Shown here: positions 50,327 through 59,463 of the stretch, piece after piece
Layout of the letters: each line of letters begins with the position of its first letter
Position numbering within the stretch: the stretch's first letter is position 1
NCBI RefSeq assembly: GCF_025753855.1
Contig: NZ_JAOWPT010000006.1
Span: forward strand, 1-64,000
DNA: 64,000 nucleotides
Reading direction: 5' to 3'
Source of the DNA: Mesorhizobium sp. ZC-5
GTDB lineage: Bacteria > Pseudomonadota > Alphaproteobacteria > Rhizobiales > Rhizobiaceae
Translations under genes and position numbers: made by a program
The notes under the pieces: generated by a model
What the model was told of the DNA's origin: nothing
Databases searched by the model: none
The model's input: the letters and a program-made list of their open reading frames with translations, nothing else

Positions 50327-50494
50327 TTATCTCATCGACATCAAGTTCGTGACTAAACCAGGCGTGACCTCAAGCACTGGTGCGGGGGCCTCGGCATGAC
50401 CGATGTCCCTCAACTGCTCAGAAGACAAATCCGCGATTGCCCGGTGTGAATCGCTCAATTGGCAAGCTTTGAGGGCCAGGTTTGTGGCCTTCAC
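50327..50494 (-). CDS. Small DUF1127-like protein, start uncertain
   Basis: The frame reads ALKACQLSDSHRAIADLSSEQ, then LRDIGHAEAPAPVLEV and LVTNLMSMR. The LSSEQLRDIG core resembles the C-terminal motif of DUF1127-type small proteins. There is no ATG at a suitable place; GTG 50494 would give 55 residues. It may be a real small gene with a GTG start or a remnant. Confidence 0.4.
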   Translation of the reverse strand: MKATNLALKACQLSDSHRAIADLSSEQLRDIGHAEAPAPVLEVTPGLVTNLMSMR

Positions 50495-50715
50495 AAATTC
50501 AAATAGCCGCACTCTCGGCGAGTGATCGACCCGAGTTCCTGCGCGAGGCATTTCAGCTTCCCGTTCCCAGCCATCCGAGCGAGTCCCTCGTGGGGCCGCG
50601 ACCCTCCGGCCAGTTCGTCGGCGATGTTCAGCTTCGCTGCCACGAACAGCAATTGCATCGTCAAGTAACCGCATGTTCTTGCCTCGCTCTGCGAAGCTCT
50701 CCGCCAAGCCGACAT
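50491..50715 (-). pseudogene. O-methyltransferase N-terminal remnant
   Basis: The frame carries TMQLLFVAAKLNIADELAGG and SRPHEGLARMAG, the dimerisation helices of a methyltransferase of the same type as the intact one at 49103. The SAM-binding part is absent and the frame ends at 50491. It therefore looks like the leftover of a second methyltransferase gene. Confidence 0.5.
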
Positions 50716-50828
50716 ATAGTGCAGGCACCGCGACGCTGTCAGTCAAAAACCTCCGAGTTTTGTTCTGATCTTGCTGCGGAATGAGCAGCGGTCTTGCTGG
50801 TCGAGAGATTTTGACTACCTAATCTGCC

Positions 50829-51713
50829 ATGTTACGGCTGCAGGACTACGCCACCTTCAACCATTTGCAGCAGTCGGGTGTTCCTTTGCGAGCCTCGGCT
50901 CGCTTCGGAGAGGGCTTGGCGGCCGCGCTCTGGGAGCGGGAAGGACGCGGGCATTACCGCTACAACCCGGCCAATCACCATACGCTCAGTTTTTGGGTCG
51001 CCGAGGGTGCGGGCTTTCGCCGGCTGCGCGGACGCAGCTACGACCCCATCCATGGCGAAAGCAGCCTCTGGGTTGTGCCGGCCGGTGCGCCGACCGGTTG
51101 GGAAGCTGCCGGGAAAGGTCGGCTTCTCCACTTCTACATCCCGACGCCGGTGTTTGAATCCCGGGTGGTGGAAACGCTCGACGCCGACCCCAGCCTGATA
51201 AGCCTGCGCGAAGAGGGCCTGCAACGCGATCCATCGCTCGAAAATATCATCCGCTCCATGGTGCTGCCGCTATCGTGGGAGGAGCCGGCGGACCGCATCG
51301 CCATAACGCAGGCTGGCGAAATGCTGACCACCTACCTCGCGACCCGCTGCAGCGAACGCCAGCCGAGGGCGCTCTTCAACCGCGGGGGGCTGGCGCCAGT
51401 CGTTCTGCGGCGGGTGCACGAGTACGTCGAAGCCAATCTGGAGCAGGATCTGACGATTGAGGACCTGGCTACCGTGGCCGGTCTAAGCCCCTATCACTTC
51501 GCCCGTGCTTTCAAACGCTCGACTGGGTTTGGACCCTATCGCTACGTGTTGCGGAGACGTATCGAGCGCGCCAAGCGGCTTCTTGCAGCAGGCAAGATTC
51601 CATTGTCCAACGTGGCACAGGCCTGCGGCTTTGGCAGCCAAAGCCATTTTTCCGCCCGCTTCCGAGAGGTAACCGGACTAACCCCACGCCAGTTTGGCCG
51701 CTGCTTTTCATGA
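50829..51713 (+). CDS. AraC-family regulator
   Basis: A 294-residue regulator with a cupin-like N-terminal half, including HTLSFWVAEGAGFRRLRGRS and SSLWVVPAGAPTGWE, and a C-terminal AraC domain (about 195-293) with LTIEDLATVAGLSPYHFARAFK and IPLSNVAQACGFGSQSHFSARF. It is divergent from the methyltransferase side and followed by a degenerate region. The ligand is unknown; regulation of the neighbouring methyltransferase is possible. Confidence 0.9.
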   Translation: MLRLQDYATFNHLQQSGVPLRASARFGEGLAAALWEREGRGHYRYNPANHHTLSFWVAEGAGFRRLRGRSYDPIHGESSLWVVPAGAPTGWEAAGKGRLLHFYIPTPVFESRVVETLDADPSLISLREEGLQRDPSLENIIRSMVLPLSWEEPADRIAITQAGEMLTTYLATRCSERQPRALFNRGGLAPVVLRRVHEYVEANLEQDLTIEDLATVAGLSPYHFARAFKRSTGFGPYRYVLRRRIERAKRLLAAGKIPLSNVAQACGFGSQSHFSARFREVTGLTPRQFGRCFS

Positions 51714-51839
51714 CCGGCCCTTGATCGAGCGCTTCGGGACTGGGAATCTTTGATCTCTGCCATGTGTGGATGGGTGGAGGTCTCGTTACGGTCGGAACCG
51801 GATTTGCTCAAGGAACAACTGCGAGGATTGCTTCAGGCG

Positions 51840-52440
51840 GAGTCGTCGCCTTCATAATTGCGTTGACAGGCGCTGCTGGCCTGGCTCACGCGGGACATTG
51901 TCGAAGACGACCACGACAGAGTTGCAAACGCTTGATGCAAAAGGCAGGGTCGTTTACGTGGGCTCCTCTTCCAAGATGATACTGCCGAGGCTTCATCTGG
52001 GCTTCCTGGTGACGCCGCCATCGCAGCGAAAAGCGCTTCACAAGGCGTAATTCGGCGATTGGCAGTCGTCGACTCTCCCAAAGCCACGCTTGCACATGGC
52101 ATCGATAAGCGCACGTTGCCGTCATCTTCGCCAATGAGTGCAATCTATCAGGAACAGATCCTAGTAGACGCCATCTCGCGTTATCTGCCGAGCAGATCGA
52201 GGTTATTCCATCGACGACGGGCTTCGCGTCACCGCCTCGGCCCGGGGAATATCGGTGGACCAAATTGCCGAGATCGCCCGCCGTGCCGACGATCGCTTCG
52301 CCTTCCTTCAGGTGGTCGCCGTGATGCCGCGTCCCAAGGAGCGGAAGGCAGAGATTTTACAGCCGCCGCTGGCGAGACTCGGCACAACCGCGAAGCCAGT
52401 GCACGTCACGCGCTGGGCGGGCCGCTTTGCTGCAATCGGA
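51840..52440 (+). pseudogene. MocR-type (GntR/aminotransferase) regulator, C-terminal remnant
   Basis: In shifting frames the DNA reads LLAWLTRDIVEDDHD near 51870, LDAKGRVVYVGSSSKMILPR and LHLGFLVTPPS near 51930-52020, and HVAVIFANECN near 52110. These match the aminotransferase-fold part of MocR regulators (WxxEDDYD, LD..GRVxYxGTFSK with the PLP lysine, LRLGYLVxP). Frameshifts and stops break it, and the GntR DNA-binding half is missing. The stretch 52255-52446 (VDQIAEIARRADDRFAFLQV) was not recognised. Confidence 0.6.
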
Positions 52441-52686
52441 ACTTAAGGGCGGCCGACTTGTGCCGATGGGTACAAACGCTCTTCGCACTAACTGGGGCTA
52501 CTGCCTCCGCCGAAAAGAGGCTGTCGTGCTACCATCAGAAGCCCGGCGGCTCAAACGCTTCCTGGTCAATGGCGCAACAGGAAATTGACCTCGTTTAAAA
52601 GACGGCCGAACAAGCCAGAGCACTTTGGTGCTGAATTGCCCAGCCCCATTGAAAACGGAAGTCTAGGAGCAAAGTGCCTATTCAGA

Positions 52687-53631
52687 TCAGTCCACAAATC
52701 CGATCCGCTCTATGGCGCCTGGGCCACCGGTCGGGTAGCCTTGGTGCCACTGTGCGCTTCTACAGAATTCGATAGCCAGGTCGACGCAATTCCGCACCAG
52801 TTTTCCACTGCGCGTCAGCGAATGACACGCGTATATCTTGTAGGCGGGAAAGACCAAATCGCACTTGATCTCAACCAATTCACCGGAACCAAGCTCTCTC
52901 CGGATGCTGTCCTTCTGAAGCGTGCCTATGCTTGGGACGCGCTTAATCGTGTTGATGATAATGTCCGCGTAATTTGTGGAAATATGTGCCAACGGCCACT
53001 GTCCTATCGCCCGCATAGCAGCTGCGATAATATGGAATGTGTGTGCTTCACTGCCCCACGTGACAAGCAGATGTTTCGTCAGATCTGAAATACTCATCAC
53101 GTTCCCACGAACGACCCCTGGCTGTGCGGCCCAAACCGTCTCGATTTCACATAACAATTCGCGCCGCACGCCTGGGATGTCTTCGGGCGCATGCATCAAA
53201 CAGACATCGAGCGCCCCGTTCATCATACGATCCTTAAGGCGGTGGCTGGCGCCGACTTCGAACTCGATTGTCACGTTAGGCATCGCCTCGACCATCTGCC
53301 CGCACAACTCAGGTAACCAGGCCGTCACGAGGCTGCTGTTGGTCCCGATGCGAAGTTTTTCGACCGACCGTCGCGCGCTGGACGCCTGAGACGGTTTGAC
53401 GTGTTGCGCCAGATCGAGAATCTGCTCAGCGAACGGCAGAATCTGTTTTGCCCGATCGGTCAGCAATACCGGCCGGCAATCGCGCAAGAACAGCGCTTCG
53501 CCCAATTCGGCCTCTAGTGACGCAATACGCGTCGAAATCGCGGGTTGGGTCAGGTTCAACCTGTTCGCAGCAGAGCGAAAGCTGCCAAGCGTTGCAACGG
53601 CGACGAGCGCTTCTATCTGACGCAAATCCAT
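52687..53631 (-). CDS. LysR-family regulator
   Basis: A 314-residue LysR-type transcription regulator. The N-terminal HTH (about 3-62) is standard: LRQIEALVAVATLGSFRSAA and LTQPAISTRIASLEAELG. The effector domain (about 90-300) follows, with RIGTNSSLVTAWLPELC. It is divergent from the ABC transporter operon starting at 53757, with 125 bp between, which is the classical arrangement for a LysR regulator and its target operon. The inducer is probably the transported compound. Confidence 0.93.
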   Translation of the reverse strand: MDLRQIEALVAVATLGSFRSAANRLNLTQPAISTRIASLEAELGEALFLRDCRPVLLTDRAKQILPFAEQILDLAQHVKPSQASSARRSVEKLRIGTNSSLVTAWLPELCGQMVEAMPNVTIEFEVGASHRLKDRMMNGALDVCLMHAPEDIPGVRRELLCEIETVWAAQPGVVRGNVMSISDLTKHLLVTWGSEAHTFHIIAAAMRAIGQWPLAHISTNYADIIINTIKRVPSIGTLQKDSIRRELGSGELVEIKCDLVFPAYKIYACHSLTRSGKLVRNCVDLAIEFCRSAQWHQGYPTGGPGAIERIGFVD

Positions 53632-53756
53632 CGCGGCACCATATAAAGATTGTTTATAATTAGATTAAACCATTTTTATCGACAACGGCAAGGGTCAGTG
53701 CCTAGTCTTGCCCAAGCCGTCTAACGAGCGAGTTGGCGCGTAAAGGGGAGAATGCA

Positions 53757-54854
53757 ATGATGAAGAATATCCGGGTCTCGCTGTCAGCCTTGGTACTGAC
53801 CTTGTCGGCAACGGCGGCAAACGCCGCCGGCGTCTGCTGGCCAGGCACAGCGGACCAGCCGCTTGAGCCGGAACTGGTATTCAGCACCTCAGGCGGGTCG
53901 CTTGTCGACGTTCTCCGTCAGGTCTATTGGGACGACTTTGAAAAGGAATGCGGCACGAAGGTTGTATCCTACGCAACGCCAGGGCGGACATTCTCGCAGT
54001 CGGTGACGCTGATCGAGAGTGGCAATGTTCCCTTTGACATCTTCAACACCCTGACGCCGCAGCAATATCCATTGGCGCTTGAAGCAGACATCCTCACCAA
54101 GCTTCCTGACGGTATGTGGGATGGTCTCTCCGACAAGATGGTGCCGGGATCCTACTCGGACTTCGCAGTATGGGGATCGCCCTATTCGACGGTTCTGATC
54201 TACTCTGCCGACAAATTTTCGGAAGGCATGAAGAACTGGGCGGATTTCTGGGACGTGTCGCGTTTCCCCGGACCGCGGATCTTGCAGAATGATCCGAACA
54301 ACATCGTGTTTGCTCTTCTTTCGCTCGGGACCGCACCGAAGGACATCTACCCGATCACAGACGAAAAGATGTCGAAGGCGTTTGAGCGGCTCAACGAGAT
54401 TCGCCCGCATGTGCGCACCTTCTGGAAGGCTGGTGACCAGCCCATTCAAGGTGTCGGCACGGGAGAATTCGTGGCAGGTGCCGCCTGGAGTGGCAGGGCG
54501 ACCGTCGGCAAGAAGCAGGGGATGCCGATCAACATTGTCTGGGACGGCAACATTCTGAACCAGAACTGGTACATGATCCCGAAAGGCGCCAAGGCCCCGA
54601 GAGCCGCCGCTGCGCTGCTCCGCTTCATGCAGGATCCTGAGCGCCAGGCAAAGCTTGCCCAACTCATGAACTATTCCGGCTCGCGCCCGGAGGTCGGACA
54701 GTATCTCGACGCTGAGATCTTCGCCAACCTCCCAACCAACCCGGCAAACCTCGCCGTCGGCTCCGAATTCGACGCCAAATGGTGGTCGGACAATGAAGAG
54801 AGGATCGGTGCGATCTGGTCCACCTGGGTTGCAACCGGCCGGTACGGAAACTGA
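53757..54854 (+). CDS. ABC transporter substrate-binding protein (polyamine/PotD type)
   Basis: A 365-residue periplasmic binding protein with a signal peptide (about 1-24, ending ANAAG). The body shows ELVFSTSGGSLVDVLRQVYWDDFEKE, the SVTLIESGNVPFDIFN hinge region and NQNWYMIPKGAKAPRAAAAL, which fit the extracellular solute-binding family that includes PotD and carries polyamines, opines or related cations. ATG 53757 follows AAAGGGGAG. It is first in an operon with two permeases and an ATPase. The ligand is unknown. Confidence 0.9.
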   Translation: MMKNIRVSLSALVLTLSATAANAAGVCWPGTADQPLEPELVFSTSGGSLVDVLRQVYWDDFEKECGTKVVSYATPGRTFSQSVTLIESGNVPFDIFNTLTPQQYPLALEADILTKLPDGMWDGLSDKMVPGSYSDFAVWGSPYSTVLIYSADKFSEGMKNWADFWDVSRFPGPRILQNDPNNIVFALLSLGTAPKDIYPITDEKMSKAFERLNEIRPHVRTFWKAGDQPIQGVGTGEFVAGAAWSGRATVGKKQGMPINIVWDGNILNQNWYMIPKGAKAPRAAAALLRFMQDPERQAKLAQLMNYSGSRPEVGQYLDAEIFANLPTNPANLAVGSEFDAKWWSDNEERIGAIWSTWVATGRYGN

Positions 54855-54857
54855 TCC

Positions 54858-55715
54858 ATGGCGAAGAACTCGGCCCTCAGCTCCGGGCTGAAATATTGCC
54901 TGCTGGCGCCAGGCCTTTTGTTGATTGGCCTGGCAATCGTGATGCCAATCACGGTCGGCTTCTTCGCCGCGTTTCGTTCGAATGGCGTGTGGACATTGCA
55001 GAATTTCCAAACAGTGCTGACACAGGCGCCTTACGCGACTGTGCTGGTCAACACGCTGATGATCTCCGTGGTTGTGGCTGCCGTCAGCATTGGGATGGCA
55101 TTTCCCGTGTGCATGTTCTTCGCACGCGCCGGCCGCATCGCCACGGGCTTTTTCGTGGCCAGCATGACGATCGTGCTGGCGATTTCGATGTTGGTGCGCA
55201 CCTACGCCTGGCAAGTCATTCTGGCTTACAATGGTCCGCTGAACGAGATCGCCATCGCGATGGGACTATATGACCAAAAGCAGATGATGTTATTCACGCG
55301 CGGCGCCGTCGTCGTCGCGATGATACAGTTCATGACGCCCTATGCGGCATTGATCCTGTTCAGTGCGATGAGGCGCGTCGATCATGACATCGTCCTCGCG
55401 TCCCGGACACTCGGCGCAAGCTGGTGGCAGGGTTTCAGGAGCGCTTATTGGCCACAGGTCAGCGGCAGCGTCGTGCTCGCGACCGTTCTGGTGTTCTCGA
55501 TGGCGACCGGCTTCTTCGTCGCGCCGGCCCTGCTTGGCGGCCCGGGCGAGGCCATGGTCGGAACCCAGATCCATGCCGATCTGGTCTTCAACTACAAGAA
55601 CGGTGCCGGCTTGGCGACGGCACAGGGCGTCGTGCTCGCATTCATATTGGCCATCGTTACTGTGGCCGGTTTTTGGCTCGGCGGGTCCAGTTTCCTGCGA
55701 TCGGCGAGCAGGTAG
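54858..55715 (+). CDS. ABC transporter permease (PotB type)
   Basis: A 285-residue inner-membrane permease with about six helices and the EAA-type loop region SRTLGASWWQGFRSAYWPQVSG, which contacts the ATPase. It starts 3 bases after the binding-protein stop, so it is cotranscribed with it. Partner permease follows at 55720. Together they form the channel of a polyamine-type importer. Confidence 0.92.
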   Translation: MAKNSALSSGLKYCLLAPGLLLIGLAIVMPITVGFFAAFRSNGVWTLQNFQTVLTQAPYATVLVNTLMISVVVAAVSIGMAFPVCMFFARAGRIATGFFVASMTIVLAISMLVRTYAWQVILAYNGPLNEIAIAMGLYDQKQMMLFTRGAVVVAMIQFMTPYAALILFSAMRRVDHDIVLASRTLGASWWQGFRSAYWPQVSGSVVLATVLVFSMATGFFVAPALLGGPGEAMVGTQIHADLVFNYKNGAGLATAQGVVLAFILAIVTVAGFWLGGSSFLRSASR

Positions 55716-55719
55716 TGTG

Positions 55720-56538
55720 ATGTCTCGAAGCCATATTCTCGTGCGTATCGCTGCCGTCGCTTTCGTGTGCGCGTATTTCGTGTTCCTCCTCGCTCCGATC
55801 GTCGTTATGGTTCCGGCAAGCTTTACGGCCCACGACATTCTCTCGTTTCCGCCTGACCAGCTTTCCATGCGCTGGTACAGCGAGGTGCTGAACAGCCGCG
55901 AGTGGCTCGATTCAGCGGCAATGTCGCTGGAGATCGCGATCGTCTCGATGGTCATTGCGACCGTAACAGGCGTGCTCGTCGGGTTCGTCGTCTATCACTA
56001 CGGTCCATTGGGCTCCGGACTGCGTCTTCTGCTGCTGTCGCCCATGCTCGTGCCGCACATTGTGGTTGCAACCGGCCTGTTCCAGGTTCTCGTGCCGATG
56101 CGCCTGCTCGGCGACCCATGGGTGCTTGCGATCGCGCAGGCAGCGATGGCGCTTCCTGTCACCGTGATCCTTTCGATTGCCGCCTTCGATGCAATCGAGC
56201 GAAGCCTGTGGACGGCTGCCAGCACCCTCGGCGCACGGTGGCATCAGATCACGATAAAGGTGATGCTGCCCATCGCGGCCACCAGCATCGTCGCCTCTCT
56301 GATCCTCTCGTTCGAGAATTCTTGGCACGAAGTCACGCTTGCGGTGTTTGTCGGGCCAGCCGTGCAGGCCACGCTGCCCAGCAAGATGTTCTCCTTCCTG
56401 CTGCAGGAGAGCACACCCGCACTCGCGGCTGTCTCGACGCTTCTGCTCGTCATCACCCTGGTGTGCGCGGCCATTCTCGGCCTGCTGTCCATCAGACGCA
56501 GACGCAACGAGGCCCAGCCCACCAGCGAAGAACCATAA
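55720..56538 (+). CDS. ABC transporter permease (PotC type)
   Basis: A 272-residue second permease with six helices and the coupling motif AASTLGARWHQITIKVMLPI. ATG 55720 lies 4 bases after the previous stop; GTG 55717 is an alternative. It pairs with the PotB-type permease to form the membrane channel. The C-terminus is basic and cytoplasmic. Confidence 0.92.
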   Translation: MSRSHILVRIAAVAFVCAYFVFLLAPIVVMVPASFTAHDILSFPPDQLSMRWYSEVLNSREWLDSAAMSLEIAIVSMVIATVTGVLVGFVVYHYGPLGSGLRLLLLSPMLVPHIVVATGLFQVLVPMRLLGDPWVLAIAQAAMALPVTVILSIAAFDAIERSLWTAASTLGARWHQITIKVMLPIAATSIVASLILSFENSWHEVTLAVFVGPAVQATLPSKMFSFLLQESTPALAAVSTLLLVITLVCAAILGLLSIRRRRNEAQPTSEEP

Positions 56539-56583
56539 GTGGCAACCCAAGTGCATCGGGTTGGTCATCGGCAAGGATTGACA

Positions 56584-57693
56584 ATGGACGATACAGCCAC
56601 CAACGGCGCCACGCTGTCGCGATCGCCTGCAGGTACGAGCGTGAAGACGGCCATCAGCATCGAGAACCTGACGGTTCGATATGGCGAGTTCGCGGCTCTG
56701 AAGAATCTGAGCCTGACAGTGGCCGATGGCGAGCTCCTCACGGTACTTGGGCCAAGTGGGTCGGGGAAATCGACACTGCTGAACATTGTCGCCGGATCGG
56801 TTTTTGCCGATGAAGGCCGCATCCGGTTCGAAGGATTGGACGTCACCCACATGCCTCCCCACAAGCGGCGGATCGGCATGGTCTTTCAGCGCTATACGCT
56901 GTTTCTGAACCGGACCGTCGCCGAAAATATCGCCTTCCCCCTCGAGATCAGAAAAACGGACAAGGACATCCAGAAGAAGCTCGTCGCCGAGGCGCTCGAC
57001 ATGGTGGGGCTCACCGCGCAGGCAAGCCGCTATCCTTCCCAGATCTCAGGCGGTCAGGCCCAGCGCGCCGCGCTTGCGCGTGCGGTGGTGTTCAAGCCCG
57101 CTATCATGCTGATGGACGAGCCGCTGGGTGCTCTGGATCGGGCTCTGCGAAAGACGCTTCAGTATGAAATCCGTTCGCTCCAGCAGCGGCTTCGCGTGCC
57201 CATGCTCTACGTCACACATGATCAGGAAGAGGCGATGAGCTTGTCGGACCGGATCGTCATCGTCCGCGATGGAAAGATCTACGCCGACGGACCGCCGCGG
57301 GAACTGTATCGATCTCCCCGGTCGACATGGGGAGCCAATTTCCTCGGCGACGCGAACTGCCTGCCGACAGACGGCGTCCTGAACCATGGTCGAGTAGAGG
57401 TCGCTGATAGCCAGCTGGTACCGGTTTCCGGGCAGTCCAGTGGTAGCAAGAAATCGAGCGTGCTCGTTCGACCGGAAAACCTCCAGGTCTCTCGAACTTC
57501 CGGCAACAATGCGGAATTCAAGGCCGAGGTCGAATGGGTCGAGTATCTTGGTCCGTTCCAGAAAATTCGTCTTAAGTGCTTCGGGACGGAATTGGTCGCG
57601 CAGGTCAATGGCCAAAGTGGCGACTTTGCCAAAGGCGAGCATGTGTTCATCGGGTGGCGCGGAGAGGACGCGATCTTGATCGAGCAAGACTAG
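56584..57693 (+). CDS. ABC transporter ATPase (PotA type)
   Basis: A 369-residue ATPase that powers the importer. Walker A is GPSGSGKST at about 57-65, then the Q-loop FQRY, the signature ISGGQAQR (Ala in the second-glutamine place), Walker B IMLMDEP and H-loop THDQEE. A C-terminal TOBE-type regulatory domain (about 285-365) follows. ATG 56584 is used; the 45-base gap from the second permease contains no other gene. It completes a polyamine-type ABC importer. Confidence 0.95.
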   Translation: MDDTATNGATLSRSPAGTSVKTAISIENLTVRYGEFAALKNLSLTVADGELLTVLGPSGSGKSTLLNIVAGSVFADEGRIRFEGLDVTHMPPHKRRIGMVFQRYTLFLNRTVAENIAFPLEIRKTDKDIQKKLVAEALDMVGLTAQASRYPSQISGGQAQRAALARAVVFKPAIMLMDEPLGALDRALRKTLQYEIRSLQQRLRVPMLYVTHDQEEAMSLSDRIVIVRDGKIYADGPPRELYRSPRSTWGANFLGDANCLPTDGVLNHGRVEVADSQLVPVSGQSSGSKKSSVLVRPENLQVSRTSGNNAEFKAEVEWVEYLGPFQKIRLKCFGTELVAQVNGQSGDFAKGEHVFIGWRGEDAILIEQD

Positions 57694-57825
57694 CTGCCTC
57701 GAAGGCGGGCCAGCGGGTCGCCCCAGACAATCAAATGTTGAAACCGGCGGACCTCGGTCCGCCGCAAGGAAAGCTGCGCCCTCGCGGGACCTTGCTGCAT
57801 GCAACCACGAACCAGGTCATCAAAG

Positions 57826-59454
57826 ATGTTTACAGATTTCAGCAATGAAGAGCCGGCAGAACTCGCTGAGCGCCTTTACACCAGACGTCTCCCAGAGTCC
57901 GTCTACGAGGTCCTGTCCGACACGGCCCGCAATTATGGCGACAGACCGGCCTGGTACTTCATCGACGACGGCTTCGGCCGCAACTGGAGGGAAGTGCTCG
58001 ATCTGGTCGATCGCGCAGCCGACGCGCTCCATTCCATCGGAATCCGAACCGGATCCCATGTGGCGGTCATGGCGTGGAACATCGAGGAATTCCCGGTCAC
58101 ATGGCTGGCTCTCGCCAAACTTGGCGCGACGATGGTTCCTGTCAACGCCCGCTATACGGCGCGGGAAGTGAGCTACGTGCTCGAGACATCCAAGGCGACG
58201 CATTTTGTCGTCGAAGAACAGCTTCTCTCCATCGTCCAGGACGCGGACCGACCCAATGTGCCGGATGCGAATATGGTTGTGATCGGCACGGCGCCGGCGC
58301 CGTTCCGAAGCTGGCTTCAGATTCACCGGGAAGCAAGCCAACACGCACCGACGGCCGCTTTCGATCCGGACAGGCTGCTCAATCTTCAATATACTTCGGG
58401 GACCACGGGCTTCTCGAAAGCCTGTATGCTCTCGCATCGCTATTGGATCATCCTTGGCCTGACATCAGTGGAGATGTTCGCCACCAAGATCGAGCGCTTC
58501 TACGCCAGCCTGTCATTCTTCTATATGGTTCCGCAGCGTATCTTGATGAACACGATGTTTGCGGGTGGCTGCATCATCTTCCCGCGCAAACCTTCGGCAA
58601 AACGTTTCATGCTGGATGTCGCGAACTTCGATTGCGAATACTGTCTGCCGTTCATCTCGATCGCCAAGGAGCCGGCGCGTCCGGAAGACAGCAACCATCG
58701 AATGAAGGTCGGCTCGAGCGGTCTGGGGACTCTCGCCTCGGGCGAACAGAGCGCGTTCCAGACGCGGTTCAACTTTCTGATCCAGAATTTCTACGGGATG
58801 ACGGAGATCGGAGGGGCGACCATGGTGCCGGCCCACCACGTTGCCCGGACGACCGATACGGGCACGATCGGCCTGACAATGCCATTTCGCGAAGTCGGTG
58901 TCTTCGATGAAGACGGCAACCGCGTCGCGCAGGGAGAAATGGGCGAGATCTGCGTCAAAGGTCCCGGCTTGCTTCAGGGCTATTTCGACAATCCTGACGC
59001 CACGGCTTCGTCCTTCCGCGAAGACTGGTTTAGAACCGGCGATCTCGGGCGACAGGACAGCGACGGGTATTTCTATCTGGTCGGCCGCCTCAAGGATATG
59101 GTCCGCCGCGGCGGAGAAAACATCGCAGCCCGCGAGGTCGAGACGGTGCTGCGGATGATCCCTGACATCCTCGAAGTGGCAATCGTTCCCGTTCCCGATG
59201 ACCATACGGGTGAGGAGGTGAAGGCATACATCCAGCTTCGCGACGGGGTTACGCCGGAACAGATTGGTCCTGAACTGGTCCTCGAGCACTGCAAGCAGAA
59301 TCTGGCACCATTCAAGGTGCCCCGCTACATCGAATACGTCACCGAGTTTCCGCTGACGGATTCAAACCGCGTCCAGAAGCGCAAGCTGATTGCAGCAAAG
59401 CCGGACCTGCGCCACGGCTCGTACGATCGCCTTCTTGTCAAATGGTGGAGCTAG
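57826..59454 (+). CDS. AMP-forming acyl-CoA synthetase/ligase
   Basis: A 542-residue adenylate-forming enzyme that would activate a carboxylic acid to its CoA thioester. The ATP-binding loop is YTSGTTGFSKACMLSH at about 190; YGMTEIGG, TGDLGRQDSDGYFYLVGR and KDMVRRGGENI follow. At the C-terminal A10 motif, where the family normally has a GK lysine, this protein reads TDSNRVQK, with Arg515 in place of the catalytic Lys. ATG 57826 is used; 57799 would add nine residues. It lies 132 bases after the ABC ATPase and 9 before the crotonase gene, so it probably activates the imported compound. Confidence 0.9.
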   Translation: MFTDFSNEEPAELAERLYTRRLPESVYEVLSDTARNYGDRPAWYFIDDGFGRNWREVLDLVDRAADALHSIGIRTGSHVAVMAWNIEEFPVTWLALAKLGATMVPVNARYTAREVSYVLETSKATHFVVEEQLLSIVQDADRPNVPDANMVVIGTAPAPFRSWLQIHREASQHAPTAAFDPDRLLNLQYTSGTTGFSKACMLSHRYWIILGLTSVEMFATKIERFYASLSFFYMVPQRILMNTMFAGGCIIFPRKPSAKRFMLDVANFDCEYCLPFISIAKEPARPEDSNHRMKVGSSGLGTLASGEQSAFQTRFNFLIQNFYGMTEIGGATMVPAHHVARTTDTGTIGLTMPFREVGVFDEDGNRVAQGEMGEICVKGPGLLQGYFDNPDATASSFREDWFRTGDLGRQDSDGYFYLVGRLKDMVRRGGENIAAREVETVLRMIPDILEVAIVPVPDDHTGEEVKAYIQLRDGVTPEQIGPELVLEHCKQNLAPFKVPRYIEYVTEFPLTDSNRVQKRKLIAAKPDLRHGSYDRLLVKWWS

Positions 59455-59463
59455 GAGACAGAT

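Noticed and set aside
53889-55214. Open - strand frame of 441 codons
   Set aside because: It is antisense to the ABC binding protein and permease and shows no domain.
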